Assembly (NCBI GenBank): GCA_035626815.1
Contig: DASPMY010000044.1
Span: 1 to 64,000, forward strand
DNA: 64,000 nucleotides
Direction of reading: 5' to 3'
Source of the DNA: Croceibacterium_A sp035626815
Lineage (GTDB): Bacteria > Pseudomonadota > Alphaproteobacteria > Sphingomonadales > Sphingomonadaceae
Shown: piece after piece, positions 17,248-25,343 of the stretch
Layout of the letters: each line of letters opens with the position of its first letter
How positions within the stretch are numbered: position 1 is the first letter of the stretch
Notes under the pieces: generated by a model
Database searches by the model: none
What the model was told of the DNA's origin: nothing
The model's input: only the letters and a program-made list of their open reading frames with translations
Program-made: the position numbers and the translations under genes

Positions 17248-17254
17248 GGGGTGA

Positions 17255-17692
17255 ATGCGCATCGGCTTCTACCTGTCCTGCGCGCAGCCGGTCGAGCGCG
17301 TCCTGCCCCTGATCGCGCGCGCCGCCAGGAGGGCCGGCCAACGGATGCTGGTGGTGGCCGGCGACGACGCGCTGCTCGACCGGCTCGACAAGGCGCTGTG
17401 GGAGCAGTGCCCCGAGGACTTCCTCGCGCACGGCCGCGCCGACGCGGCGCACGCGGAGCGCCAGCCGGTGCTGTTGTCGGGCGACTGCGCCGCGGCCAAC
17501 GGCGCGACCCTGGTCGCGCTCGCCGACGGGCAATGGCGCGAGGAAGCGGAAAGCTTCGAGCGTGCGCTGCTGTTCTTCGACGAAGCCGGCCGAGCGGCCG
17601 CGCGCGAGACCTGGCGCCTGTTCGACGCGCGCGCGGACGTGACGCGCGAGTTCCACGAGCTCGAAGGCGGCAAATGGGTGCACAAGGCTTGA
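17255..17692 (+). CDS. holC: DNA polymerase III subunit chi
   Basis: The chi subunit links the polymerase III clamp loader to single-strand DNA-binding protein. The 145-residue protein begins with the typical RIGFYLSCAQPVERVLPLIA. It has the ARRAGQRMLVVAGDDALLDRLDKALW helix-strand unit and ends with the FDEAGRAAARETWRLF region. GGAGGG lies 4-5 nt upstream of the ATG, at the edge of a repeat. Location downstream of pepA is the usual one in proteobacteria. Confidence 0.93.
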   Translation: MRIGFYLSCAQPVERVLPLIARAARRAGQRMLVVAGDDALLDRLDKALWEQCPEDFLAHGRADAAHAERQPVLLSGDCAAANGATLVALADGQWREEAESFERALLFFDEAGRAAARETWRLFDARADVTREFHELEGGKWVHKA

Positions 17693-17753
17693 GCCGCACC
17701 GCGCGTGCGGCTAGGGGCGCGCGCAAATCTGCCACTCTTCCAAGGACAGCACC

Positions 17754-18176
17754 ATGGCGGTCACCCGCACCTTTTCGATCATCAAGCCCGACGCCACTCG
17801 CCGCAACCTGACCGGCGCGGTGACCAAGATGCTCGAGGACGCCGGCCTGCGCGTCGTCGCCTCCAAGCGCATCCACATGAGCCGCGAGCAGGCTGAAGGG
17901 TTCTATGCGGTCCACAAGGAGCGCCCGTTCTTCGGCGAGCTGTGCGAGTTCATGACCAGCGGCCCGGTCGTGGTGCAGGTGCTCGAGGGCGACGACGCGG
18001 TGAAGCGCAACCGCGAGGTGATGGGCGCCACCAACCCCGCCGACGCCGCCGAAGGCACGATCCGCAAGACCTTCGCCGAGAGCATCGAGGCCAACTCGGT
18101 CCACGGCTCCGACAGCGACGAGAACGCCAAGATCGAGATCGACTACTTCTTCAAGCCCGAAGAGATCGTCGGCTGA
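17754..18176 (+). CDS. ndk: nucleoside-diphosphate kinase
   Basis: Ndk transfers the terminal phosphate of ATP to other nucleoside diphosphates through a phospho-histidine. The 140-residue length is typical. It starts AVTRTFSIIKPDATRRNLTG, with Lys in the IKPD motif. The catalytic histidine is in ANSVHGSDSDENAKIEI (NxxHGSD signature), and GPVVVQVLEGDDAV is also conserved. AAGGA lies upstream of the start. It stands alone downstream of holC. Confidence 0.98.
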   Translation: MAVTRTFSIIKPDATRRNLTGAVTKMLEDAGLRVVASKRIHMSREQAEGFYAVHKERPFFGELCEFMTSGPVVVQVLEGDDAVKRNREVMGATNPADAAEGTIRKTFAESIEANSVHGSDSDENAKIEIDYFFKPEEIVG

Positions 18177-18312
18177 TCCGCGGACCCACGACGCTCGAAG
18201 GGCCGCGCGAGCGATCCGGCGACCAATTTGGGTCCTGCTCCGAGGCGCCCGCTCTTGCCGTCTCTTGCATGGCAAGCGGCCCGCTGCGATAATCGCCAAA
18301 AGGGGGGATCAT

Positions 18313-18744
18313 ATGAGCGGAACGAGGAATGGCGGGCCGACGAAACGGCTGGCCGGGGTGATTGCCGCCTTCGCGGGGCTGGCCCTGCCGCTGGCACCCC
18401 TTGCGGCGCAGGACGAGACCTGGCGGCAGGCGAGCCGCACCGGAGATCAAACGGCCTTCGTCGATATGTCGTCGACCGTTCGCGACGGGGACAAGGTCCG
18501 GTTCTGGCGCGAGATCCGCTCGGCCGAGCCGCGCACTCTCGAAGGGGGCGATGAGCGCTACGACAAGCTTGGGTCGCTTATCGAGGCGGACTGCCAAAGA
18601 ATGGAGTTCCGTACCCTCGAGCTCTATATCAAGCTTGGTGATGAAGAGGTGGCGAGAGGCACACCCGAAGCCAAGCTCGAGATCGCCAAACCGGGCAGCA
18701 CCGTGGAAACCGACATCAAGACGGCGTGCTCCAGCGGGTGGTGA
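18313..18744 (+). CDS. secreted protein resembling surface-adhesin E / CNP1 family
   Basis: The 143-residue product starts at ATG 18313 just after GGGGGGAT. A signal peptide (LAGVIAAFAGLALPLAPLAAQ) precedes a small domain beginning ETWRQASRTGDQTAFVDMSS and continuing VRFWREIRS. This pattern resembles small periplasmic domains of the adhesin-E type. Two cysteines (in ADCQRMEF and TACSSGW) could form a disulfide. The function is unknown and the family call is by eye only. An upstream in-frame ATG at 18265 has no ribosome-binding site. Confidence 0.65.
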   Translation: MSGTRNGGPTKRLAGVIAAFAGLALPLAPLAAQDETWRQASRTGDQTAFVDMSSTVRDGDKVRFWREIRSAEPRTLEGGDERYDKLGSLIEADCQRMEFRTLELYIKLGDEEVARGTPEAKLEIAKPGSTVETDIKTACSSGW

Positions 18745-18860
18745 TGCGTTCCGGCGCGGGCGCCCGGTCGCCTTTGCTGATCGGACTTCGCCACTCCAAC
18801 CGCCGGGCGGCTTCGCGAACGCCCATGGAACTGGCCGAGCGGGATTGCCGTTGAACGGCG

Positions 18861-18965
18861 ATGTTCTTCTTCTTCAACAATCGCTTGGGCTGCGCGGGCT
18901 CGCTGCTGCTTTCCGCCGCGATCACCCTGGCGCTGCTGGTCCTGTTCGGCTGGATCCGCCTCTAG
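18861..18965 (+). CDS. 34-residue single-helix membrane microprotein
   Basis: ATG 18861 to TAG 18963-18965 encodes a basic/aromatic N-terminus (MFFFFNNRLGC) and one hydrophobic helix (SLLLSAAITLALLVLFGWIRL). The FFFFNNRLGCAGS start resembles tiny conserved proteins I associate with sphingomonads. No strong ribosome-binding site is seen (TTGAACGGCG precedes the start). Its stop lies 1 nt from the convergent purN stop. Role unknown. Confidence 0.55.
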   Translation: MFFFFNNRLGCAGSLLLSAAITLALLVLFGWIRL

Positions 18966-18966
18966 C

Positions 18967-19914
18967 CTAGAACTCGTCCGCCACGTCCATCAGGCCGGTC
19001 AGTTTCTTCGGCGCCACGCTGCGCCAGCTCGTATGCAGCCGCCCGGCGATCGCGTCCCAGTCGGTGTCGCCGAGGTCGAGCCGGATGCCGACCCAGCCGT
19101 CGCCAAAATAGGCCGGGCGGTAGTACCGTTCCGGGTCCATGTCGATCAGTTGCGCCTGCTCATCGGGGCCGCTGATCTTGACCAGCAGCGCAGTCTTGCC
19201 ATCGCCGTGGTGGTCGAGGCTGACGTAGGCGAACTTCTTGCCCTTGACGATGCCGAAGCACGGCATGCCGTGCGACAGGGTCTCCTCGGTCTCGGGCAAG
19301 TCGAGCGCCCGGTCGCGGACTTGCGCCACCAGGTAGTCGGGCGAGCGCTCGCGGCCGACGTAGTCCGCCAGCATTCGCGGATAGAGCTGGTATTCCGCCA
19401 TCAGCACCCGCGCGGCGAGGCTATCGGGCGTGTCGTCGGGCAGGATGTGCACCGCCACCTGACCGAGCAGCGGGCCGGCGTCAAGCTCGGCGGTGACGAC
19501 ATGGACCGAGCAGCCGCCGTGCGTGTCGCCCGCCTCGATCGCGCGCTCGTGCGTGTGCAGGCCCTTGTACTTGGGCAGCAGCGAGGGATGGGTGTTGAGC
19601 ATCCGCCCGGCCCATTTGTCGACGAAGCCTGCGGTGAGCACGCGCATGTAGCCGGCCAGCGCGATGAACTCGGCGCCCGCCTCGCGCAGCGCCGCGTCCA
19701 TCACCGCTTCGTGGGCCTGACGCGCCATGCCGCGGTGGCTCTGCGCGAAGGTCGGGATGCCCTCGGCGGCGGCGATCCTCAGCCCGCGCGCGTCGGGCTG
19801 GTTGCTGGCGACGAGGACGATCTCGTACGGGCACTCGGGCAGGCGCGAGTGGAACAGCAGCGAGGACATCGTCGTCCCGTTGCCCGAAAGCAGGACGGCA
19901 ACGCGGGCTTTCAC
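18967..19914 (-). CDS. purN: phosphoribosylglycinamide formyltransferase fused to a YjbR/MmcQ-like domain
   Basis: PurN formylates GAR using 10-formyl-tetrahydrofolate, the third step of purine synthesis. Residues 1-195 form the enzyme: AVLLSGNGTTMSSLL, then catalytic Asn107, His109 (LNTHPSLLPKYKG) and Asp145 (AELDAGPLL). Residues about 215-315 look like a YjbR/MmcQ DNA-binding-fold domain (GKKFAYVSLDHHGDGKTALLV, RYYRPAYFGDGWVGIRLDL, LHTSWRSVAPKKL). Total 315 residues against about 200 for a lone PurN. GTG 19914 is chosen over GTG 19917 because GGAGGGG is 7 nt upstream. It follows purM. Confidence 0.93.
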   Translation of the reverse strand: MKARVAVLLSGNGTTMSSLLFHSRLPECPYEIVLVASNQPDARGLRIAAAEGIPTFAQSHRGMARQAHEAVMDAALREAGAEFIALAGYMRVLTAGFVDKWAGRMLNTHPSLLPKYKGLHTHERAIEAGDTHGGCSVHVVTAELDAGPLLGQVAVHILPDDTPDSLAARVLMAEYQLYPRMLADYVGRERSPDYLVAQVRDRALDLPETEETLSHGMPCFGIVKGKKFAYVSLDHHGDGKTALLVKISGPDEQAQLIDMDPERYYRPAYFGDGWVGIRLDLGDTDWDAIAGRLHTSWRSVAPKKLTGLMDVADEF

Positions 19915-19920
19915 CACGTC

Positions 19921-20010
19921 GCCCCTCCCGCTCGCGGGAGGGGCCGGGGGTGGGCCAGTTCGAGGGCGGCAAACAGGCCCACCCCTAGCCCCTCCCGCAA
20001 GCGGGAGGGG
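19921..20010. repeat. pair of CCCCTCCCGC palindromes between purM and purN
   Basis: GCCCCTCCCG-CTCG-CGGGAGGGGC at 19921-19944 and CCCCTCCCGC-AA-GCGGGAGGGG at 19989-20010 are near-perfect hairpins. They are separated by a GC-rich linker with CCCACCCC/GGGGTGGG. The same unit recurs at 58917-59008. On the minus strand the first palindrome provides GGAGGGG upstream of purN. Confidence 0.85.
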
Positions 20011-20021
20011 GACTGCCGCAC

Positions 20022-21113
20022 TCACCCCTCATGAGTCGCGCTCCACGCCTCGCGCGCGCTCCAGGTCGCGGCGGCGCCGCGCACCGTGCAGCCGCGCGGG
20101 CCTTCGATCACCTCGCCGACGCGTACGACCTCCTCGCCCGCGGCCTCGAGCTCGGCGGCGACCTCGCGCGCCAGCTCGGCCGGAACGGCGAGCACCATGC
20201 CGACGCCGCAGTTGAAGGTCCGCGCCATCTCGCCGGGCTCGATGTTGCCCTGGCCCTGCAGGAACGCCATCAGCCGCGGCTGCTCCCACGCGTCGGCGTC
20301 GATCACCGCATGCGCGCCTTCGGGCAGCACGCGCGGGATGTTCTCGAGCAGGCCGCCGCCGGTGATGTGGGCGAGCGCGTCGACCTTGCCGGCGCGGACC
20401 ACCGGCAACAGGCTCTTCACGTAGATCCGCGTCGGCTCAAGCAGCGCGTCGACCAGCAGTCGGTCGGGGTCGAACAGCGCGGGGCGATCGAGCCGCCAGC
20501 CGAGGTCGGCGGCCAGCCGCCGGACCAGCGAGTAGCCGTTCGAATGCACCCCCGTGCTGGCCAGGCCGAGCAGCACGTGGCCCGGCGCGACGCGCTCGCC
20601 GGTGACCTGCTCGCCGCGCTCGACCGCGCCGACGCAGAAGCCCGCGAGGTCGTAGTCGCCCGGAGCGTACATGCCGGGCATCTCGGCTGTTTCGCCGCCG
20701 ATCAGCGCGCAGCCGGCGATCGTGCAGCCCCTGGCGATGCCGGCGATGACCCGCTCGGCGACGCCGGTGTCGAGCTGACCGGTGGCGAAATAGTCGAGGA
20801 AGAACAGCGGCTCGGCGCCCTGCACGATCAGGTCGTTGGCGCACATCGCCACGAGGTCGATGCCGACCGTGTCGTGGCGGTCCGTCTCGATGGCGAGCTT
20901 GAGCTTGGTGCCGACCCCGTCGTTGGCCGCAACCAGCAGCGGGTCGGAATAGCCCGCGGCCCGCGGGTCGAAGAACCCGCCGAAGCCGCCGATCTCGGCG
21001 TCCGCGCCCGGCCGCCGGGTCGCCTTGACAAGCGGGCCGATCGCCTTGACCAGCGCGTTGCCGGCGTCGATCGAGACTCCGGCCCGGGCATAAGTGTAGC
21101 TGTCGGACGCCAT
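20022..21113 (-). CDS. purM: phosphoribosylformylglycinamidine cyclo-ligase
   Basis: PurM closes the imidazole ring to make aminoimidazole ribonucleotide, the fifth purine step. The 363-residue product from ATG 21113 begins SDSYTYARAGVSIDAGNALV. Conserved features are SDPLLVAANDGVGTKLKLA, GIDLVAMCANDLIVQGAEPLFFLDY, the phosphate-binding ALIGGETAEMPGMY, and STGVHSNGYSLVR. Upstream frame extensions are not conserved. It precedes purN and is divergent from the DUF2066-like/hdaA pair, an arrangement also known from pseudomonads. Confidence 0.97.
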   Translation of the reverse strand: MASDSYTYARAGVSIDAGNALVKAIGPLVKATRRPGADAEIGGFGGFFDPRAAGYSDPLLVAANDGVGTKLKLAIETDRHDTVGIDLVAMCANDLIVQGAEPLFFLDYFATGQLDTGVAERVIAGIARGCTIAGCALIGGETAEMPGMYAPGDYDLAGFCVGAVERGEQVTGERVAPGHVLLGLASTGVHSNGYSLVRRLAADLGWRLDRPALFDPDRLLVDALLEPTRIYVKSLLPVVRAGKVDALAHITGGGLLENIPRVLPEGAHAVIDADAWEQPRLMAFLQGQGNIEPGEMARTFNCGVGMVLAVPAELAREVAAELEAAGEEVVRVGEVIEGPRGCTVRGAAATWSAREAWSATHEG

Positions 21114-21183
21114 CGCTGGCCGCTTTATCCTTTCGCGCTTGGATTTCCACTCGCCATTGGGCAAAAGGCCGCCGATTTCCCCG

Positions 21184-22449
21184 ATGGCCAGCCTCCCGCT
21201 CTCCCAAGCCCCCCGATCGCGCCGCCTCTGGTACGGGCTGTCCGGCGCGGTCGCGCTCGCGCTCGGCGCGGTGGTGTGGGCGCAAGTCTCGGGCGACCGC
21301 GGCATCGCCCCGGTGGCCAGCAGCACCGACATCGAGGTCCACGGCATCAAGGTCGACGTCACCGGCAAGAACCCCGAGGACGCCCGTCTCGCCGGGTGGA
21401 AGGAGGCCCAGCGCCTGGCGTGGAAGAAGCTCGGGGGGCCCGACATTCCGGATGGCCAGCTCCAGGGTCTGGTCTCGGCGATCATCGTCCAGCAGGAGCG
21501 GCTCGGCCCGCGCCGCTACATCGCCACGCTGGGGGTTATTTTCGACCGCGCGCGCGCCGGGGGCTTGCTCGGCGGCGGCGACGGCGAGCGCTCGCGTTCG
21601 GCGCCGATGCTGACGCTGCCGGTGCTCATCGCCGGCGGCACCCAGACGATGTTCGAGGTCCGCAATCCGTGGCAGCGCGCCTGGGCCGAGACGCAGTTCG
21701 GCGCCAGCGCGATCGATTACGTGCGCCCCTCGGGCGGCGGCGGCGAATCGCTGCTGCTGACCTACGGCCAGACCGGCCGGCGCAGCCGCGCGTGGTGGAC
21801 CGGCATCCTCGACGAATTCGGCGCCGCCGACGTCCTGATCCCGATCGCCAACCTGACCTATGCGTGGCCCGGCGGGCCGGTCGAAGGCCACTTCACCGCC
21901 CGCTACGGCCCTGACAGCAAGTACCTCGGCGAGTTTCGTCTGCGCGCCGCGAGCAGCGAGCAGCTGCCCGAGATGCTCGACCAGGCGGTGCGGCGGTTCG
22001 ACGCGATGTTCACGTCCGCGCTCGCCTCCGGCATCCTCCGGCCCGACCCGACGCTGCGGCTCGAGGGCGTCCAGCTCAGCCCCGAGGTCGTCGCGCTGAT
22101 CGAGGCCGCCCGGCGCGCCGAGGAAGCCGACGCCGCCCAGGTCGTGCCGAGCGAGACCGGTGCGGAAACGCCCGCCGCGACGCCCACGCCGACGCCCGAC
22201 CTGCCCCAGGCGCTCGGCACCTTCACCGTCCAGGTGGCGACGCCCGACGGGCCGTCGTTCGACACCGCGCTCGGCTCGGTGCGCGGCGCGGCGGGAGTGC
22301 GCTCGGTGGCGGTCAGCAGCACCGCGATCGGCGGCACCTCGGTTCTGCGGGTGACTTATCTCGGCGACATCAACGGCCTCGCCAATGCGCTGCGCGCCGT
22401 CGGCTGGCGCGTCACCGTCGGCTCGGGCGCGCTCGCCATCGCGCGCTGA
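21184..22449 (+). CDS. DUF2066-like membrane-anchored protein
   Basis: The 421-residue product starts at ATG 21184. An N-terminal anchor (WYGLSGAVALALGAVVWAQV, about 14-33) is followed by a folded region: GKNPEDARLAGWKEAQRLAW, a GPRRYIATLGVIFD strand, and PVLIAGGTQTMFEVRNPWQRAW. After a Pro/Thr linker (PAATPTPTPDLPQ) there is a C-terminal ferredoxin-like repeat (SVRGAAGVRSVAVSSTAIGG, INGLANALRAVGWRV). Position between purM and hda matches the DUF2066 gene of other proteobacteria, which supports the family call. Function unknown. An earlier in-frame ATG at 21139 is possible but less likely. Confidence 0.7.
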   Translation: MASLPLSQAPRSRRLWYGLSGAVALALGAVVWAQVSGDRGIAPVASSTDIEVHGIKVDVTGKNPEDARLAGWKEAQRLAWKKLGGPDIPDGQLQGLVSAIIVQQERLGPRRYIATLGVIFDRARAGGLLGGGDGERSRSAPMLTLPVLIAGGTQTMFEVRNPWQRAWAETQFGASAIDYVRPSGGGGESLLLTYGQTGRRSRAWWTGILDEFGAADVLIPIANLTYAWPGGPVEGHFTARYGPDSKYLGEFRLRAASSEQLPEMLDQAVRRFDAMFTSALASGILRPDPTLRLEGVQLSPEVVALIEAARRAEEADAAQVVPSETGAETPAATPTPTPDLPQALGTFTVQVATPDGPSFDTALGSVRGAAGVRSVAVSSTAIGGTSVLRVTYLGDINGLANALRAVGWRVTVGSGALAIAR

Positions 22450-22456
22450 CGCGCCG

Positions 22457-23065
22457 ATGAGCCAGATCGCGCTCCCGCTCGACCCGGCCGCCGCCGGCCC
22501 CTCGCGGATCGTGCTCGGCGCGGCCAACGCCGCGGTCGCCGAGGCGCTCGCGGCGCCGGAGAGCTGGCCGTTCCGCACCGCCGTGCTCACCGGGCCGCCG
22601 CGCTCGGGCAAGTCGCTGCTGGCGCGCTGGTTCGCGGAAAGCGGCAAAGGCGAGGCGATCGACGATGCGCAACGGCTCGACGAGGCGGCGCTGTTCCACC
22701 GCTGGAACCGCGCGCAGGAGCAGGGCACGGCGTTGCTGATCGTCGCAGGCGAGCCGCCGTGGGAGATCGCGCTGCCCGATCTGCGCAGCCGCCTGTCCGC
22801 CGCGCTGCAGCTCGAGATCGGCCCCCTGGACGACGCGATGGCCGAGGAGCTGCTGCTCGCGCTCGCCGAGCAGCGCGGCCTGCCGCTCGGCGCCGATGCC
22901 GCTGGCTACCTGGTGCCGCGCGCGGGGCGCTCGTTCGCCGATATCGAGAGGCTGGTCGCCGCGATTGACCGCCTCAGCCTTGAACGTAAGGCGCCGGCGA
23001 CCCAATCTATCTGGCGCGCCGCGCTCGAGGCGGTTCACGGTCCGGAAGAGCCGCGCTTGCTATGA
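22457..23065 (+). CDS. hdaA: Hda/HdaA-type DnaA regulatory inactivator (AAA+)
   Basis: HdaA works with the sliding clamp to stimulate ATP hydrolysis by DnaA and so limits replication initiation. The 202-residue protein starts with a clamp-binding-like QIALPL motif at residues 3-8. A Walker A element (GPPRSGKS, 46-53) follows. LIVAGEPPWEIALPDLRSRLSAAL is the conserved sensor I/box VII region, including the LRSRL arginine finger. GRSFADIERLVAAIDRLSL is the lid. It is much shorter than DnaA and lacks its DNA-binding domain. It follows the DUF2066-like gene by 7 nt. Confidence 0.9.
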   Translation: MSQIALPLDPAAAGPSRIVLGAANAAVAEALAAPESWPFRTAVLTGPPRSGKSLLARWFAESGKGEAIDDAQRLDEAALFHRWNRAQEQGTALLIVAGEPPWEIALPDLRSRLSAALQLEIGPLDDAMAEELLLALAEQRGLPLGADAAGYLVPRAGRSFADIERLVAAIDRLSLERKAPATQSIWRAALEAVHGPEEPRLL

Positions 23066-23093
23066 ACGCCGAATTGAGGGAGAATCGCGCGCA

Positions 23094-23792
23094 ATGTTCG
23101 ATCGGCTGATCGCCTATCTGGACTCGGTCCGCGCCCGCGACCCGGCTCCCCGCTCGCGCGCGGAGATCCTGCTTTATCCCGGCGTGTGGGCGCTTGCCTA
23201 TCACCGGGTGGCGCACTGGCTGTTCGAAGGCGAGCTGTTTTTCCTCGCCCGGCTGGTCAACCATTTCGCCCGCTGGGTGACGGGGATCGACATCCATCCC
23301 GGCGCCCGGATCGGCCGCAACCTGTTCATCGACCACGGCTTCACGGTGATCGGCGAGACCGCCGAGATCGGCGACAACGTGACCATCTACCAGTGCGTCA
23401 CATTGGGCGGCACCAACCCGACCAACGGCCAGGGCGGCAAGCGCCACCCGACGCTGGAAGACGACGTCATCATCGGCTCGGGCGCGCAGATCATCGGCCC
23501 GATCGTGGTCGGCAAGCGCGCCCGCGTCGGCGCGAACGCCGTGGTCACCGACGACGTGCCCGAAGGCGCGACGATGGTCGGCCTCAAGGCGCGCTCCACC
23601 CTGGTCCCGGCCGAGACCTGGCTCAAGGAGTTCATCCCCTACGGCACGCCGTGCGACGAGCCGTGCGAGCCGAACGGCAACATCGAGCGGGTCGACGCCC
23701 TCGAGCGGGAGCTCGCCGCCTTGCGCGAAGAAGTGGCGGCGCTGCGTGCCGAACGAGAAGTTCCGGCACGCAAGAGCGGCTCGAAGCGCTGA
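23094..23792 (+). CDS. cysE: serine O-acetyltransferase
   Basis: It acetylates serine with acetyl-CoA, the first step of cysteine synthesis. The 232-residue product from ATG 23094 has the short EpsC/CysE-type N-terminus (LLYPGVWALAYHRVAHWLF). The left-handed beta-helix of hexapeptide repeats follows: GIDIHPGARIGRNLFIDHGFTV, AEIGDNVTIYQCVTLGG, DDVIIGSGAQIIGPIVVGKRARVGANAVV. The catalytic His is in FIDHG. The C-terminus carries a coiled-coil stretch (RVDALERELAALREEVAALRAE). Its TGA overlaps the start of the DUF2794 gene by one base. Confidence 0.93.
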   Translation: MFDRLIAYLDSVRARDPAPRSRAEILLYPGVWALAYHRVAHWLFEGELFFLARLVNHFARWVTGIDIHPGARIGRNLFIDHGFTVIGETAEIGDNVTIYQCVTLGGTNPTNGQGGKRHPTLEDDVIIGSGAQIIGPIVVGKRARVGANAVVTDDVPEGATMVGLKARSTLVPAETWLKEFIPYGTPCDEPCEPNGNIERVDALERELAALREEVAALRAEREVPARKSGSKR

Positions 23793-24163
23793 TGCGCGGG
23801 CCGCCTTTCGACGGCAACATCGTTCCCTTTCCAGCCGCGCGTGGGCCGTCCCCCAAGACGGAGCAGGTCGGCTTCGAGCGCGCCGAGCTGAAGCGCATCC
23901 TCGACCTCTACGGCCGTATGGTTGCGGCCGGCGAATGGCGCGACTACGCGATGCACTTCACCGGCGATCACGCGGTCTTCGCCGCGTTCCGCCGCACCGC
24001 CGAAGTGCCGCAGATGCGCGTCGAGAAACGCCCCGCGCTGCACCAGCGGCAAGGCATGTGGGCGCTGTTCGGCGAGCACGGCCAGGTGCTCAGGCGCGGT
24101 CATGAGCTCGCCGGGGTGCTGGCCCCGGTCGAGCGGCGGCTGCTGAAGGTGGTGAGCGGGTAG
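23792..24163 (+). CDS. DUF2794 family protein
   Basis: The 123-residue protein has the family core: FERAELKRILDLYGRMVAAGEWRDYAMHF, then AVFAAFRRTAEVPQMRVEK and LHQRQGMWALFGEHGQVLRRGHEL. DUF2794 is a small cytoplasmic family confined mainly to alphaproteobacteria, with no known function. The ATG overlaps the cysE stop (TGATG), so it is coupled to cysE. Confidence 0.88.
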   Translation: MRGPPFDGNIVPFPAARGPSPKTEQVGFERAELKRILDLYGRMVAAGEWRDYAMHFTGDHAVFAAFRRTAEVPQMRVEKRPALHQRQGMWALFGEHGQVLRRGHELAGVLAPVERRLLKVVSG

Positions 24164-24188
24164 GGTCGCGCAACCGGGGAGGGACCCG

Positions 24189-24764
24189 ATGAAGACGCAG
24201 CGTCTCGAAGCGTTCACCGATGGCGTGGTCGCCATCATCATCACCATCATGGTGCTCGAGCTGCCGGTGCCCGAAGCCGCCGGGATGACCGCGCTCCAGC
24301 CGGTCGGCGTGCTGTTCGCCGCCTATGCGATCGCCTTCATCAAGGTCGGCATGTACTGGATGAACCATCATCATATGGTGCACGCGGCGCGTCAGGTGAA
24401 CGGCACGGTGCTGCTCGCCAACCTGCTGCTGCTGTTCTGGCTCAGCCTGGTGCCATACGTCGTGCGGTGGATCGGCGAGGCGGGGGTGACGCGCGACACG
24501 GTCGCCGCGTTCGGCGTGCTGATGTTCCTGTGCGCGCTCAGCTACGCGCTGCTGAAGCGCGCGCTGGTCGCCGCCGACAGCCCCGACTGCCCCGTGGCGC
24601 AGGCCACCGGCAGCGACCTCAAGGGCCGCATCAGCATCCTCGCCTACGCGCTGGCGATCGGGATGGCGTTCGTGTGGCTGCCGCTGGCGATCGTCATCTA
24701 CCTCGCGATCGCCGCGATGTGGACGATCCCCGACAAGCGGTTCGAGCGGATGGCCGGCGAATAG
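24189..24764 (+). CDS. TMEM175 family membrane protein (putative potassium channel)
   Basis: The 191-residue protein opens with RLEAFTDGVVAIIITIMVLELPVP, the family signature in TM1 (FSDGV-type, here FTDGV). About five further helices follow: LFAAYAIAFIKVGMYWM, LLANLLLLFWLSLVPYVV, VAAFGVLMFLCALSYALL and two near the C-terminus. Prokaryotic TMEM175 proteins form tetrameric, weakly selective K+ channels. GGAGGGA lies upstream of the start. Confidence 0.88.
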   Translation: MKTQRLEAFTDGVVAIIITIMVLELPVPEAAGMTALQPVGVLFAAYAIAFIKVGMYWMNHHHMVHAARQVNGTVLLANLLLLFWLSLVPYVVRWIGEAGVTRDTVAAFGVLMFLCALSYALLKRALVAADSPDCPVAQATGSDLKGRISILAYALAIGMAFVWLPLAIVIYLAIAAMWTIPDKRFERMAGE

Positions 24765-24774
24765 CCGCCCGCAG

Positions 24775-25254
24775 TCAGCCGCCGGCCAGCTCGACCACCG
24801 CCTCGGCCGCCAGGTGCCCCGCGGTCGGCTTGAGGCTCAGGATCGTGTCGCGCGACGAGGCCGAGCCCGGCGCCAGGCACCGCAGCTCGGCATTCACCCC
24901 GAACGGGCCGCCCACTCCCGGCGCCGCGAACGCCAGCCCGACGCGGTTGACCCCCGGCCGCATGTGCCGCTCGAGATCCTCGTAGGTATTGTCGTTGAAC
25001 GTGCCCACCGTTGCGCCGTTGACGGTGACGGTCAGTACCGTGCCCGGCATAAACCCCGAGCCGTTGACGTTGAGCCGCCGGCAGCGGACGGCGGCCGAAG
25101 CATTGCCCGCGGCGCCCGCCGGAGCGCCGGACTCGAGCGCCGCCACCCGCTCCTCGAGCGCGCGCACCCTCGCTTCGAGGTCCGACGGCTGGGCGTGGCC
25201 TGGAGCGGCGGCCAACATGAGGGTCAGGGCGGCGGCGAATGGAGCGCGACGCAT
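24775..25254 (-). CDS. secreted protein with short coiled coil, unknown function
   Basis: The 159-residue product starts at ATG 25254 with a signal peptide (MRRAPFAAALTLMLAAAPGHA). A heptad-like stretch follows (DLEARVRALEERVAALES). The rest is a compact domain (NGSGFMPGTVLTVTVNGATVG, then VNRVGLAFAAPGV) with three cysteines. I do not recognise a named family. It is convergent with the TMEM175 gene. Confidence 0.65.
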   Translation of the reverse strand: MRRAPFAAALTLMLAAAPGHAQPSDLEARVRALEERVAALESGAPAGAAGNASAAVRCRRLNVNGSGFMPGTVLTVTVNGATVGTFNDNTYEDLERHMRPGVNRVGLAFAAPGVGGPFGVNAELRCLAPGSASSRDTILSLKPTAGHLAAEAVVELAGG

Positions 25255-25343
25255 GGCGGGTCCTCCCGAGCTGCGGCAGGTCACGCTTTAGCGGCGCGAG
25301 GCGGTCGCTGCAATCGGAGGCGCGGACGGCGAACCTCGGGCGC

